From NCBI RefSeq assembly GCF_035818615.1, contig NZ_JAYKZY010000002.1:250501-314500 (forward strand): a DNA stretch of 64,000 nt, read 5' to 3'. The translations under genes were made by a program, and so were the position numbers. The notes below the pieces were generated by a model, which worked only from the letters and a program-made list of their open reading frames with translations, made no database searches and was not told where the DNA came from. The DNA is from Sphingobium sp. CR2-8 (GTDB lineage Bacteria > Pseudomonadota > Alphaproteobacteria > Sphingomonadales > Sphingomonadaceae). Positions 1 to 8,861 of the stretch are shown here, piece by piece (the first letter of the stretch is position 1; each line of letters starts with the position of its first letter).

Positions 1-639
1 GGCACGCGCCATGTCGATGTCCAGGAAGGTACGCCCCATCAGGAAGTTGGACGCTTCCGCCGCGACATTCTTCGCCAGCTTGGCCAGCCGCTGGGTCGCG
101 ATCACGCCCGCCAGCCCGCGCTTGCGTCCCCGGCACATGAGGTTGGTCATCGCCGCAAGGCTCAGCCGCCGCGCCTCGTCCGACACGTCGCCGGCGGACA
201 CGGGCGCAAACATCTGCGCCTCGTCCACCACCACCAGCGCGGGATACCAATGGTCGCGCGGCGCATCGAACAATGTCGACAGGAAGGACGCGGCGCATTT
301 CATCTGCGCTTCCAGCTCCAGCGATTCCAGGCTCAGCACCACCGACGCGCGATGTTCGCGGATGCGGCTCGCCATCTTGACGATCTCGCGCTCATTATAG
401 TCGCCCGCATCAATCACCACATGACCGTAATGATCGGCCAGTGTCACGAAATCGCCCTCGGGATCGATCACCACCTGCTGCACCATCGGCGCCAATTCTT
501 CGAGCAGGCGGCGCAGCAGATGCGACTTGCCCGACCCCGAATTGCCCTGAACGAGCAGACGGGTGGCGAGCAATTCCTCGACGTCGACCAGCACGTCCTT
601 GCCGTGGCTGTCGGTTCCTATGCTGATGCTGGCGGTCAC
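1..639 (-). CDS. HerA/DUF87-like P-loop ATPase (5' part only; runs off the left edge)
   Basis: Only the first 213 residues are in view; the frame is still open at base 1. A P-loop GNSGSGKS (residues 32-39) is followed about 100 residues later by a hydrophobic strand ending VVVDEAQ (Walker B) and then ATQRLAKL. This order is typical of the HerA/FtsK-type ATPases (DUF87/DUF853), which form hexameric DNA-pumping or translocating motors. The GTG at 639 is taken as start because AAAGGA stands five bases upstream and the conserved N-terminal strand begins at once. The gene is divergent from ppc with 113 bp between. Whether it works in repair, conjugation or defence cannot be judged from the visible half. 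Confidence 0.8.
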   Translation of the reverse strand, partial: MTASISIGTDSHGKDVLVDVEELLATRLLVQGNSGSGKSHLLRRLLEELAPMVQQVVIDPEGDFVTLADHYGHVVIDAGDYNEREIVKMASRIREHRASVVLSLESLELEAQMKCAASFLSTLFDAPRDHWYPALVVVDEAQMFAPVSAGDVSDEARRLSLAAMTNLMCRGRKRGLAGVIATQRLAKLAKNVAAEASNFLMGRTFLDIDMARA

Positions 640-752
640 GCACGTCCTTTGGCCCAGCCGGTGGCATCGGCGCAACCCGTTTGGACAGTTTGCCGGGTAT
701 TGGCTGTGGATTTCCTTGACCAACGGATTGTTGCGATGCAGCATCGTCCGTC

Positions 753-3455
753 ATGGAGAGCCTAGCCCAAGCCCAATCCGCGCCTGCGATCACGCAGAAT
801 CCTGATATCCGCTATCTGGGACGCCTGCTCGGCGACGTCATTCGCGCCTATGGTGGGGAAAAACTCTACAAGCAGACCGAATATATCCGCTCGGCCTCGG
901 TCGATCGGGCGCGCGGTCTTCAGGGGGCTGACCTGACCGATACCGGGCTGGACGCGCTCAGCATCGACGATACGCTCAATTTCACGCGCGGCTTCATGCT
1001 GTTTTCGATGCTCGCGAACCTGGCCGAAGACCGGCAGGGCGTCGCGGCGGAGCCGGGCGCGGATGTCGCCTCCGCCCTGGCGCGGCTCGAATCGCACGGC
1101 GTCGATCGCGCTGCCGTGCTCGACCTGCTGTCGAACGCGCTGATCGTCCCCGTCCTTACCGCCCACCCGACCGAGGTTCGGCGCAAGAGCATGATCGATC
1201 ACAAGAATTGCATCGCCGACCTGATGCATCTCAAGGACGCCGGCCGCACCGAAACGGACGAGGGTGAGGCGCTGGACGAAGCGATCTTCCGCCAGATCGC
1301 GCTCCTGTGGCAGACCCGCCCGCTGCGCCGGGAAAAGCTGTTCGTCCAAGACGAGATCGACAATGTCCTGACCTATTTCCGCGACATCTTCCTGCCCGTC
1401 CTCCCGGCCCTCTATGCGCGGTGGGAGCGGGTGCTGGGCGCGCGGCCGCCCAGCTTCCTGCGCGTGGGCAACTGGATCGGCGGCGATCGTGACGGCAATC
1501 CCTTCGTGCAGGCGGACCAGCTGCGATCGGCGTTGGGACGCGGCTGCGAAGCGGCGCTCGCCTTCTACATGGACGGCATCCACGGGCTGGGCGCGGAACT
1601 GTCGCTCTCGACCGAACTCGCCCATGTGCCCCAAACCGTGCAGGAACTGGCGGAGGCCAGCGGTGACGCGTCGCCCAGCCGCCAGGACGAACCCTATCGC
1701 CGCGCCCTGTCGGGCATCTATGCGCGGCTCGCCGCCACCTATGTCGCGCTGATCGGGAAGGCGCCGCCGCGTCCCTCCGCGCTCAAGGGCGAAGCCTATG
1801 CCGCTCCCGCCGACCTGCGCCACGATCTGGTCGTCGTCGCGCAGGGTCTGGCGAGCGAAGGTGACGGCGCGTTGGCGACCGGCGGTGCGCTCGGCCGCCT
1901 CATCCGCGCGGTGGAGACGTTCGGCTTCCACCTCGCCACGCTGGACATGCGCCAGAACAGCGCTGTGCACGAACGCGTCGTCGCCGAACTGCTCAAGGTC
2001 GCGGGGGTCGAACCCGACTATCTGGCGCTGGACGAATATGCCCGCATCGCGCTGCTGCGTCGGGAACTGGCGAACAACCGGCCGCTGGGCGGGCGCTTTT
2101 CCGCCTATGGCGAGGAAACCGCGTCGGAACTGGCGATCGTCCACGCCGCCGCGCAGGCGCATCGCACCTACGGGCCGCAGAGCATCACCCATTATATCAT
2201 CTCCAAGGCCGAAAGCGTGTCGGACCTGCTGGAGGTCAACATCCTGCTCAAGGAAGCGGGCCTGTGGCAGGCGGGCGCGGATGGCGCGCCGCCCCAGGCC
2301 GCAGTCATGGCGATCCCGCTGTTCGAGACGATCGCGGATCTGGAGGCCGCGCCCAGCATCATGACCGCCTATTTCGGCCTGCCCGAAATCGCGGGCGTGG
2401 TGAAGGCGCGCGGCCATCAGGAAGTGATGATCGGCTATAGCGACAGCAACAAGGATGGCGGCTACATCACCTCCACTTGGAGCCTCTACAAGGCCAGTCT
2501 CGCGCTGGAGCCGGTCTTCGCCGATGCGGGGGCGGCGATGCAGCTGTTCCACGGGCGCGGCGGCGCGGTGGGGCGCGGCGGCGGCTCGGCCTTCGCCGCG
2601 ATCCAGGCGCAGCCCAAGGGCAGCGTGCAGGGCCGCATCCGCATCACCGAACAGGGGGAGGTGATCGCCGCCAAATTCGGCACGCGTGACGCTGCCATGA
2701 CCAATCTGGAGGCGATGACCAGCGCCACCCTGCTCGCCAGCCTGGAGCCGGAGGGGATATCGGAACGCGACGCCGCGCGCTTTGCCGGGGCGATGGACGA
2801 ACTGTCGAAAAACGCCTTCGCCGCCTATCGCGACCTCGTCTACGGCACCGACGGGTTCAAGGAATTCTTCCGCCAGCTGACCCCGATCCAGGAAATTTCG
2901 GGCCTCAAGATCGGATCGCGCCCCGCCAGCCGCACCAAAAGCAACGCGATCGAGGATCTGCGCGCCATCCCCTGGGTGTTCAGCTGGGCGCAGGCGCGCG
3001 TGATGCTGCCGGGCTGGTATGGCGTGGGGCAGGCGCTCTGCGCGTTCGAGGACAAGGCGCTGCTGGCCGATATGGGCCAGCACTGGTCCTTCCTCAAATC
3101 CGCGCTCGCCAATCTGGAAATGGTGCTGGCGAAATCCGACCTCGGCATCGCCGCACGCTACCTGCCGCTGGTGGCGGATCAGGCGCAGGGCGAGGCGATC
3201 TTTGGCCGTATCCGCGAAGGCTGGCAACAGGCGCATGACGGCCTGCTCGCCGCGACCGGGCAATCGCGCCTGCTCGAAAAAAGCCCGGCGCTCGAAACCT
3301 CGATCCGGCTGCGCCTGCCCTATATCGAGCCGCTCAACCTGCTCCAGGTCGAACTGTTGAAGCGCCACCGCGCGGGCGAGGATGATCCGCGCATCAAGGA
3401 AGGCATCGAACTGTCGATCAACGCCATCGCCACCGCGCTGAGGAACAGCGGGTAG
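753..3455 (+). CDS. ppc: Phosphoenolpyruvate carboxylase
   Basis: Cytosolic anaplerotic enzyme that carboxylates phosphoenolpyruvate to oxaloacetate for the TCA cycle. At 900 residues it has the normal size for bacterial PEPC. Diagnostic sites are in order: the catalytic-His motif LTAHPTEV near residue 136, the second signature GYSDSNKDGG near 560, and the Gly-rich loop FHGRGGAVGRGGG near 600. The C-terminus ends in NSG where most PEPCs end in NTG, a conservative change in a tail that reaches the active site. The start ATG is the first in frame and gives a normal N-terminus. It stands alone, followed by a palindromic repeat rather than a clear terminator. Confidence 0.97.
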   Translation: MESLAQAQSAPAITQNPDIRYLGRLLGDVIRAYGGEKLYKQTEYIRSASVDRARGLQGADLTDTGLDALSIDDTLNFTRGFMLFSMLANLAEDRQGVAAEPGADVASALARLESHGVDRAAVLDLLSNALIVPVLTAHPTEVRRKSMIDHKNCIADLMHLKDAGRTETDEGEALDEAIFRQIALLWQTRPLRREKLFVQDEIDNVLTYFRDIFLPVLPALYARWERVLGARPPSFLRVGNWIGGDRDGNPFVQADQLRSALGRGCEAALAFYMDGIHGLGAELSLSTELAHVPQTVQELAEASGDASPSRQDEPYRRALSGIYARLAATYVALIGKAPPRPSALKGEAYAAPADLRHDLVVVAQGLASEGDGALATGGALGRLIRAVETFGFHLATLDMRQNSAVHERVVAELLKVAGVEPDYLALDEYARIALLRRELANNRPLGGRFSAYGEETASELAIVHAAAQAHRTYGPQSITHYIISKAESVSDLLEVNILLKEAGLWQAGADGAPPQAAVMAIPLFETIADLEAAPSIMTAYFGLPEIAGVVKARGHQEVMIGYSDSNKDGGYITSTWSLYKASLALEPVFADAGAAMQLFHGRGGAVGRGGGSAFAAIQAQPKGSVQGRIRITEQGEVIAAKFGTRDAAMTNLEAMTSATLLASLEPEGISERDAARFAGAMDELSKNAFAAYRDLVYGTDGFKEFFRQLTPIQEISGLKIGSRPASRTKSNAIEDLRAIPWVFSWAQARVMLPGWYGVGQALCAFEDKALLADMGQHWSFLKSALANLEMVLAKSDLGIAARYLPLVADQAQGEAIFGRIREGWQQAHDGLLAATGQSRLLEKSPALETSIRLRLPYIEPLNLLQVELLKRHRAGEDDPRIKEGIELSINAIATALRNSG

Positions 3456-3493
3456 GGAAAGCGGGCCGGCACCAGCCGAAGCTGTCGCTCACC

Positions 3494-3559
3494 GTTCCCC
3501 GGCGCAGGCCGGGGTCCAGTCCCACGCGACGAACTGGACCCCGGCCTGCGCCGGGGAAC
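3494..3559. repeat. Palindromic intergenic repeat, family A, core copy 1
   Basis: Inverted repeat with arms GTTCCCCGGCGCAGGCCGGG and its complement around a short variable loop, just behind ppc. The same core recurs at 8693, 12644, 30042, 36817 and 38753. RNA from either strand would form a long GC-rich hairpin. Because it lies between the convergent ends of ppc and the DUF1489 gene it may also act as a transcription barrier, but it has no T-run. Confidence 0.9.
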
Positions 3560-3594
3560 AGCAGGACGCAAATGCCCGTCAAAGCTGACTGATG

Positions 3595-3993
3595 TTAAAC
3601 CAGCCCCAATTTGCTCAATTCCCCGAGCATCGCGGCCGGCATGGCGTCCAGATCGTCCGCCTCGCCGCCGTCCAGGTCGGGCGGCGCATCGGCCGCCTCC
3701 AGATAGCGCCAGCCCTGATGCGCGCGCTTGGGCTTGCCGCGCACCGGGATCAGGCGCGGTTCCAGCCTGATCCAGTAACGACCCTGTCCGGTTTCCTCGA
3801 ACCCCAGAATCGGGCTGCGGCCCACCAGCCTGTGCCCGTGAATCCAGTAAAGCGACCCACCCGCCATCTCCGCTACCCGTTTGGGCAAATAGCGGGTCGT
3901 GATCCGTGCCTCGCCTTCGTGGCTTTCCAGCCAGGCGCGCAGGCTAGCGGGGCTTTCGCTGCGAAAGGCGATCTTGGTCATGTGGAGCGGCAT
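3595..3993 (-). CDS. DUF1489 family protein
   Basis: A 132-residue cytosolic protein of a family found in alphaproteobacteria and without an assigned function. The recognisable core is the segment around MAGGSLYWIHGH (near residues 50-62) followed by ILGF and a WIRLEP strand. The start at 3993 (MPLHMTKIAF) is preferred over an upstream ATG at 4029 because the family begins with this strand. It lies 43 bp behind mgtE on the same strand and may be read with it. No membrane segment or signal peptide is seen. Confidence 0.85.
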   Translation of the reverse strand: MPLHMTKIAFRSESPASLRAWLESHEGEARITTRYLPKRVAEMAGGSLYWIHGHRLVGRSPILGFEETGQGRYWIRLEPRLIPVRGKPKRAHQGWRYLEAADAPPDLDGGEADDLDAMPAAMLGELSKLGLV

Positions 3994-4036
3994 GAGGCCG
4001 CAGATGGGCAGCGGCGCCCCGCAGGTCAATGCGCGA

Positions 4037-5473
4037 TCAGGTCAGGAAGATCGTGGCCAGCCCCAAAAAGGTGAAGAAGCCCAGCGAATTGGTCATCATC
4101 GTCACGAACACCGCCGACGATACGGCCGGATCGATGTTGCGCCGGTCGAGCGTCACCGGGATGAGCACGCCCGCCAGCCCCGCCACCATATTGTTGATGA
4201 GTATGGCGGTGGCGAACACCAGCGACAGGCCCAATTGCCCGTAGATTAGATAGGAACCAATGCCGATCAGCACGCCCAGCACGGAGCCATTGGTCGCGGC
4301 GATGCGAAATTCGCGCACGATCATGCGCATCGTGTTGGAACTGGTAACCTGATTGGTGGCGATGGCGCGCACCATGACCGCCAACGTCTGTGTGCCCGCA
4401 TTGCCGCCCATGCCCGACACGATGCCCATCAGCGCGGCGAGCATCGCCAGATGTTCGATCGTATCTTCGAACAGGCCGACCACCGACGCGGCGACCATGG
4501 CGGTGCCCAGATTGACCACTAGCCATACCAGGCGCGTGCGCACCGTCATCAGGATCGGCTGGTTGATGTCGCCTTCGCCTGCACCCGACAGGCGCAATAT
4601 GTCCTCGCCCGCTTCCTCGGCGATGATGTGGACGACGTCATCCACCGTAATCATCCCGACCAGCCGGCCCGCGCTGTCGACCACGGCGGCGGAGATCAGC
4701 GCATATTTCTGGAAGCGCAGCGCCACTTCCTCCTGGTCCATGTCGACCGGGATCAGCGTCTGTTCGCGCTTCATCAGGTCGGTCATCGCGATGCTGCGCG
4801 GGCAGGTGAGTATCCAGCTGAGCTGGCAATAGCCGATCGGCCGATGGGCCGCATCGACCACATAGATTTCCCAGAAATCCTGCGTCAGATCGGCATTGTC
4901 GCGCAGATAGTCGATCACTTGGCCGACCGTCATATGGGCCGGCACGGCGACCAGATCGCGCTGCATCAGGCGACCGGCGGATTCCTCCGGGTAGGATAGC
5001 GCGCTTTCGATCGCGGCGCGGTCTTCGGGGTCGAGGGCATCGAGCACGGCCTGCTGGTCGGCCGCCTCCATATCCTCGATCATCGCGACGGCGTCGTCGG
5101 TGTCGAGTTCGGCGGCGAACTCCGCGACCTGTTCGGGCGCCAGCGCGCCGATCAGGTCGTCGCGGACATAGTCGTTGAGTTCCGACAGCACTTCCGCGCC
5201 GACCAGGTCGCCGAGCGCAGCGGCGACATCGGCGCGCCGCTCCGACGGGGTCAGTTCCAGAAGGTCGGCAATGTCGGCGGGGTGTAGCGGCGAGACCAGC
5301 TCGCGCGCCTTTTCGCTGTCGCCATCCTCCACCGCGTCCAGCACTGCGGACAGGAATTCGGGCCGCAACCGGTCGTCCTCGTCCAGGCCCGTTTCGGCCT
5401 GTTCCAGGATCACCTCATCGTCAGTGTCGTCCCCATGCACCAAGGGTTCGGCTGGATCGCCGCGCTCGCTCAT
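4037..5473 (-). CDS. mgtE: Magnesium transporter MgtE
   Basis: Inner-membrane Mg2+ channel/transporter of 478 residues. It has the full architecture: an acidic N-terminal superhelical domain of alpha-helical hairpins (about residues 35-165), a tandem CBS domain (about 170-290) that senses cytosolic Mg2+, and five membrane helices at the C-terminus containing the pore motif GNAGTQTL near residue 358. The ATG at 5473 has AGGGGG six bases upstream. The leader (5474-5600) shows no obvious Mg2+ riboswitch. The acidic N-terminal extension before the first helix is longer than in some homologues but typical of sphingomonads. Confidence 0.96.
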   Translation of the reverse strand: MSERGDPAEPLVHGDDTDDEVILEQAETGLDEDDRLRPEFLSAVLDAVEDGDSEKARELVSPLHPADIADLLELTPSERRADVAAALGDLVGAEVLSELNDYVRDDLIGALAPEQVAEFAAELDTDDAVAMIEDMEAADQQAVLDALDPEDRAAIESALSYPEESAGRLMQRDLVAVPAHMTVGQVIDYLRDNADLTQDFWEIYVVDAAHRPIGYCQLSWILTCPRSIAMTDLMKREQTLIPVDMDQEEVALRFQKYALISAAVVDSAGRLVGMITVDDVVHIIAEEAGEDILRLSGAGEGDINQPILMTVRTRLVWLVVNLGTAMVAASVVGLFEDTIEHLAMLAALMGIVSGMGGNAGTQTLAVMVRAIATNQVTSSNTMRMIVREFRIAATNGSVLGVLIGIGSYLIYGQLGLSLVFATAILINNMVAGLAGVLIPVTLDRRNIDPAVSSAVFVTMMTNSLGFFTFLGLATIFLT

Positions 5474-5641
5474 GGCGCCCCCTACTGTCCGGTTCCTGTA
5501 ACATCAGGCTGCTTTCGCCCATGCAGCATGGAATTGCAATGGGGTCGGGTTCCAAGGCCCGCTTCGCTACAAGAAACTTCCATCCCTTTTTGAAGCCCCT
5601 ATATGGAGGCATTACCCCTTCCCGTTTTGAGAGGATGCTTC

Positions 5642-6094
5642 ATGGCCGACGAAACCCTTACCCTTACCCTCGACAGCGGCGGCGACGTCGTGATCAAGCT
5701 GCGCCCCGACCTCGCCCCCGGCCATGTCGAGCGCATCACCACGCTCGCCAAGGACGGCTTCTATGACGGCGTGGTCTTCCACCGCGTCATCCCCGGCTTC
5801 ATGGCGCAGGGCGGCGATCCGACCGGCACCGGCATGGGCGGATCGAAGCTGCCCGACATCAAGGCCGAATTCAGCCGCGAACCGCATGTCCGTGGTGTCT
5901 GCTCGATGGCCCGTTCGTCCAACCCGAACAGCGCCAACAGCCAGTTCTTCATCTGCTTCGACGACGCGACCTTCCTGGATGGCCAATATACCGTCTGGGG
6001 CGAAGTGACGTCGGGCATCGAACATGTCGACGCCCTGCCCAAGGGTGAGCCACCGCGCACGCCGGGCAAGATCCTCAAGGCGACCGTCGCCTGA
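5642..6094 (+). CDS. Cytosolic cyclophilin-type peptidyl-prolyl cis-trans isomerase
   Basis: Cyclophilin of 150 residues catalysing prolyl isomerisation during protein folding. Conserved active-site stretches are FHRVIPGFMAQGGDPTGTG (residues about 41-59), the SMARSSNPNSANSQFFI segment and the terminal strand with WGEV. There is no signal peptide, so it acts in the cytosol (PpiB type), in contrast to the exported cyclophilin at 57978. The start at 5642 is chosen because GAGAGGA lies six bases upstream; an in-frame ATG at 5603 has no such site. A strong terminator follows at 6117. Confidence 0.95.
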   Translation: MADETLTLTLDSGGDVVIKLRPDLAPGHVERITTLAKDGFYDGVVFHRVIPGFMAQGGDPTGTGMGGSKLPDIKAEFSREPHVRGVCSMARSSNPNSANSQFFICFDDATFLDGQYTVWGEVTSGIEHVDALPKGEPPRTPGKILKATVA

Positions 6095-6116
6095 GGGCAT
6101 CGCCAGAAAAGACATG

Positions 6117-6154
6117 AAGAAGGGCGCCGGGTCATACGACCGGGCGCCTTTTTT
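6117..6154 (+). terminator. Rho-independent terminator after the cyclophilin gene
   Basis: Stem GGGCGCCGGGTC / GACCGGGCGCC with a short loop, followed by TTTTTT. A-rich sequence on the other side means it could also stop transcription coming from the opposite strand. Confidence 0.85.
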
Positions 6155-6195
6155 CATGATGTGCTGCCAAGCCGCGCCGCGATGTGGCCTGCCGC

Positions 6196-6897
6196 CTACC
6201 GGTTTTTCGCCATACCGTCCGTCATGGAAATGCTCTGCGCGGCCGCTGCGCCATTATCCGGGCCATTATCCGCTTCGGTGGCATCGGCCGGCGGCTGATA
6301 CGCGCCGATCGATTCGATGTGCCAGCGGCGTTCGTCCTTCGCCGGTCCGGTGGCATCCGCCACCCGGCGGAGCGAAACCTGCCGCAGCACATGCCAAGGA
6401 CGGCCATTGGCGGCGATGCGGCCGTAAACCTGCACCGGCACCGTCACATATATTGTCCCGTCCGCCTCCTGCGGATCGGACGGCGCGCCAACATTGGCGT
6501 GGATCTCGCTGAAACCGCGAAAGCGCGCCGCGAAATGGGCGTCGTCCTGGGACCCGATCGCTCCCTGCTGATCCCAAAGGTCTTGCGCGTCGACGAACCG
6601 CTTTTCCTCCAGCAGGCCATAATAGCCCTGCACCACCTGCGCCGCACCCTGCGCGCCGTCGGGATCGATCGATCCTTCGGCGATCGGGGCGGGATCGGCG
6701 GGCAGGCCGCCCGGCGTGCCGGGGGCAGGGGGCTTGAGCGGTTCCATCACCGCCATCGCTTCGGCGCGGACGTTATTTTCCACCTGCGCGGCGTTGGCGC
6801 CGTTGGCGAGATTGTCGATGGCGCTTTCCTCCCGCCCGTCGCAGGCCGCGACGAGCAGGAGGGACAGCAGCGCGGCGGCCTTCATGCCTCCCCGCAT
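6196..6897 (-). CDS. Putative lipoprotein, function unknown
   Basis: Hydrophobic N-terminus ending in the lipobox LVAAC predicts a membrane-anchored lipoprotein of about 230 residues. After the anchor there is an Asn/Ala/Pro-rich linker (about residues 25-75), then a globular domain with a YYGLLEEKRF helix and a strand-rich region, reminiscent of small NTF2-like folds but not assigned. The first ATG (6897) overlaps the stop of the upstream Gly/Tyr-rich lipoprotein gene as TGATG, suggesting translational coupling; an in-frame ATG at 6885 is the alternative. Family not recognised. Confidence 0.75.
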   Translation of the reverse strand: MRGGMKAAALLSLLLVAACDGREESAIDNLANGANAAQVENNVRAEAMAVMEPLKPPAPGTPGGLPADPAPIAEGSIDPDGAQGAAQVVQGYYGLLEEKRFVDAQDLWDQQGAIGSQDDAHFAARFRGFSEIHANVGAPSDPQEADGTIYVTVPVQVYGRIAANGRPWHVLRQVSLRRVADATGPAKDERRWHIESIGAYQPPADATEADNGPDNGAAAAQSISMTDGMAKNR

Positions 6898-7574
6898 CAG
6901 TTGTCGCGCACCCGTGGTGAACCATTACGCCCGCCGCCCCAGCTGCGCTGCGGGCGCGGCTGGCTCATCTGCGGACGATCGGGGCGGGGCTGTTGCGCCT
7001 GGGGCTGGCGCAAACCCGGCTGCGGGATCGGGCGCGTGCCCTCGCCCCGGCCATTGCCGCGCCAGCGGTTGCCGTCGCCACCCTGGCCCGGCACACGGTC
7101 GCGGCCCCAATTGCGGTCGCCCCGGTTGCGGTCCCGGCCGTCCACGCCCTGTGGCGGGCGATCGGGACGCGTCCAGTTGCCGTTGCCCGGCTGGCGGTCG
7201 CGATCGCGCCAATGGCCATCGCCCGGCCCCCGGTCGCGCCCACGCCAGCGATTGTCGTCGCGCCGCTCGACCCGGCGGCCTTCCCAATAGCGGCGCTGCC
7301 CGTCGTTCCACCGCTGGCGGCGGCCGCCCCGATCGTAGACATAATAGCCATTACCCGGATAATAATAATTGTCGTACCAGCCGCCATAAAGGCCGGGCTG
7401 ATAGAAGCCCGACGACCCATAATAGCCGTCGTCATAATAGCCGCCATTGCCATAATAGCCGCTGCCCACGCTCACGCCGCCATAGCCATAACCGTCGTCA
7501 TAGGCGCAACCGCCCAGGGCCATTGCGCTCGCCAGTCCGATCACTGCCAGAAACCGATGTCGGATGCCCGTCAT
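6897..7574 (-). CDS. Gly/Tyr/Arg-rich low-complexity lipoprotein
   Basis: Signal peptide with lipobox ALGGC (Cys near residue 23) followed by a very biased sequence. First comes a Gly/Tyr-rich stretch of short YGxGG- and GYY-like units (about residues 24-80). A charged Arg/Asp/Gly/Asn/Trp-rich part full of DRD, NRW and RDRGPG units follows (about 90-185), then a Pro/Gln/Arg tail. It is almost certainly intrinsically disordered at the cell envelope. The start at 7574 is preferred because AGGAG stands seven bases upstream; an ATGATG at 7592-7587 overlaps that site. The gene is coupled to the lipoprotein gene that follows. I do not recognise a named family. Confidence 0.75.
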   Translation of the reverse strand: MTGIRHRFLAVIGLASAMALGGCAYDDGYGYGGVSVGSGYYGNGGYYDDGYYGSSGFYQPGLYGGWYDNYYYPGNGYYVYDRGGRRQRWNDGQRRYWEGRRVERRDDNRWRGRDRGPGDGHWRDRDRQPGNGNWTRPDRPPQGVDGRDRNRGDRNWGRDRVPGQGGDGNRWRGNGRGEGTRPIPQPGLRQPQAQQPRPDRPQMSQPRPQRSWGGGRNGSPRVRDN

Positions 7575-7586
7575 CGCCTGTCTCCT

Positions 7587-7600
7587 CATCATATATGATG
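7587..7600. promoter_or_regulatory. Perfect 14-bp palindrome upstream of the Gly/Tyr-rich lipoprotein gene
   Basis: CATCATATATGATG is perfectly self-complementary and lies 12 bp before the chosen start. It could be an operator or chance. The remainder of the divergent gap up to 7889, which also serves the outer-membrane protein gene, shows no other clear structure. Confidence 0.3.
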
Positions 7601-7889
7601 CCTGCCATAACGCGGCACGGTTGAATTGGTTGTGAATGGATTATCCTTTCCACGCCAGCGTTTATCGGGCGTTCAGAAAGCGGCCATGTCGTTCATCGGG
7701 CTGACAGAAACCGTGTCGTTTCCGTCACATAATCGCCTTTTGCCGATCTTTCGTGGTTCGTTCAGGAAACCTTCGGGCAGCGCCGGTCATTTCCTCCCCT
7801 GTCGATGGCAGACGCTTTGAGCGCGCAGATCGACCCGGCGGGTCCACACCGCCGCTCAAGACAATCCATGTTAGAAAAGGGTCACACCC

Positions 7890-8456
7890 ATGAAGACACT
7901 GCTTTTTTCGGCAGCTGCCGCCGCATTTCTGCTGCCCGTCGGCGCCATGGCGCAAAGCGATGCCAGCTATGACGCAGCCTCCACCCGCCGCATCGAACCC
8001 TATGTCGGCGTCATGGGCGGCGTCCATAATTTCGACAGCGAAACCGGCAAGGAAGGCATTCCGCCCGTGGGCTATAAGGGCCGCATGGTCGAAGGTGTGG
8101 CTGGCGTGAACTATAATGTCGCAGGCCCCGTCGTCCTCGGCGTCGAAGGCACCGCGTCCAAGGGTGTCTCAGGCGATATCGACTGGGAATATGGCGTCGC
8201 GGGCCGCGCCGGGATCAAGGCGGGCAAGGACAGCCTGATCTTCGGCAAGGTCGGCTATAAGTGGGTCAATTTCGACGCGCTCGGCCCGAACAGCCCGGAC
8301 TTCCATGGCACCACTTATGGCGCGGGCGTGGAGCTGTCGCCCGCCGACATGGGCGGCTCCGCGCAGAGCAGCAATATCCGCCTGCGCGTCCAGGCCGACA
8401 CGATGGGCAATTTCCGCTCGATCCGTCCGATGGCGGGCGTGGTCGCGAAATTCTGA
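7890..8456 (+). CDS. Small outer-membrane beta-barrel protein (opacity-type porin family)
   Basis: A 188-residue exported protein. The N-terminus is a classic signal peptide (charged K, an Ala/Leu core, cleavage after AMAQ near residue 22). The mature part is a run of alternating amphipathic strands (YVGVMGGVH, VEGVAGVNYN, GVAGRAGIKAG, LIFGKVGYKW) and ends in Phe, the signal used by the BAM complex. It is of the right size for an eight-stranded OmpA/opacity-like barrel in the outer membrane. Its substrate, if any, is unknown. A single gene, transcribed away from the lipoprotein pair. Confidence 0.85.
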   Translation: MKTLLFSAAAAAFLLPVGAMAQSDASYDAASTRRIEPYVGVMGGVHNFDSETGKEGIPPVGYKGRMVEGVAGVNYNVAGPVVLGVEGTASKGVSGDIDWEYGVAGRAGIKAGKDSLIFGKVGYKWVNFDALGPNSPDFHGTTYGAGVELSPADMGGSAQSSNIRLRVQADTMGNFRSIRPMAGVVAKF

Positions 8457-8530
8457 CGATCACCACAGGATAGACGGGGCGGGTCCGCGCGATCCGCTCC
8501 GTCCTAAGGCTACTTCCCGCAAGGGGAGTT

Positions 8531-8574
8531 GGGGTGCGGAACGGTTTTAGGACTGCGACCGTTCCGCATTCCCC
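8531..8574. other. Intergenic hairpin behind the outer-membrane protein gene
   Basis: Arms GCGGAACGGT and ACCGTTCCGC with flanking GGGG/CCCC enclose a loop of roughly a dozen bases. There is no T-run, so it is not a standard terminator. The 405-bp gap 8457-8861 holds this hairpin and the long family A repeat, and no convincing gene. Confidence 0.5.
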
Positions 8575-8657
8575 ACAACGATAGGGCTGGAAAGCAGGTT
8601 AGGCATTTCCGTCACTCCAGCCACCCGAAGGGCGGCAGGAGGCCAACGCCGGAGTGC

Positions 8658-8795
8658 TATACCAGCATCCTATGATGTTGACCTATAAGGCAGTTCCCCG
8701 GCGAAGGCCGGGGTCCAGTTCTGAGCGCGCGATTGGACCCCGGCCTACGCCAGGGAACAACGGGCTAAAGGTTCCCGTCAATGCAACTTGGTATG
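8658..8795. repeat. Family A palindromic repeat, long copy (MITE-like)
   Basis: About 138 bp. The core palindrome (8693-8758) is extended on both sides by sequence that also occurs around the copy at 30008-30144: TATACCAG with ATGATG and TGACC on the left, and TCAATGCA with CTTGG on the right. The left and right flanks are imperfect inverted repeats of each other, so the whole unit is one long imperfect palindrome with no coding capacity. Confidence 0.85.
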
Positions 8796-8861
8796 GCGGG
8801 TAGTTTTCCGGCGAAGGAATCGGCGAACCCGACTGTCCTCTTCTTCCCCCCAAGGCCATCC

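Noticed and set aside
5474..5641. Magnesium riboswitch before mgtE
   Set aside because: The leader is short and shows no extended paired structure or known M-box features.
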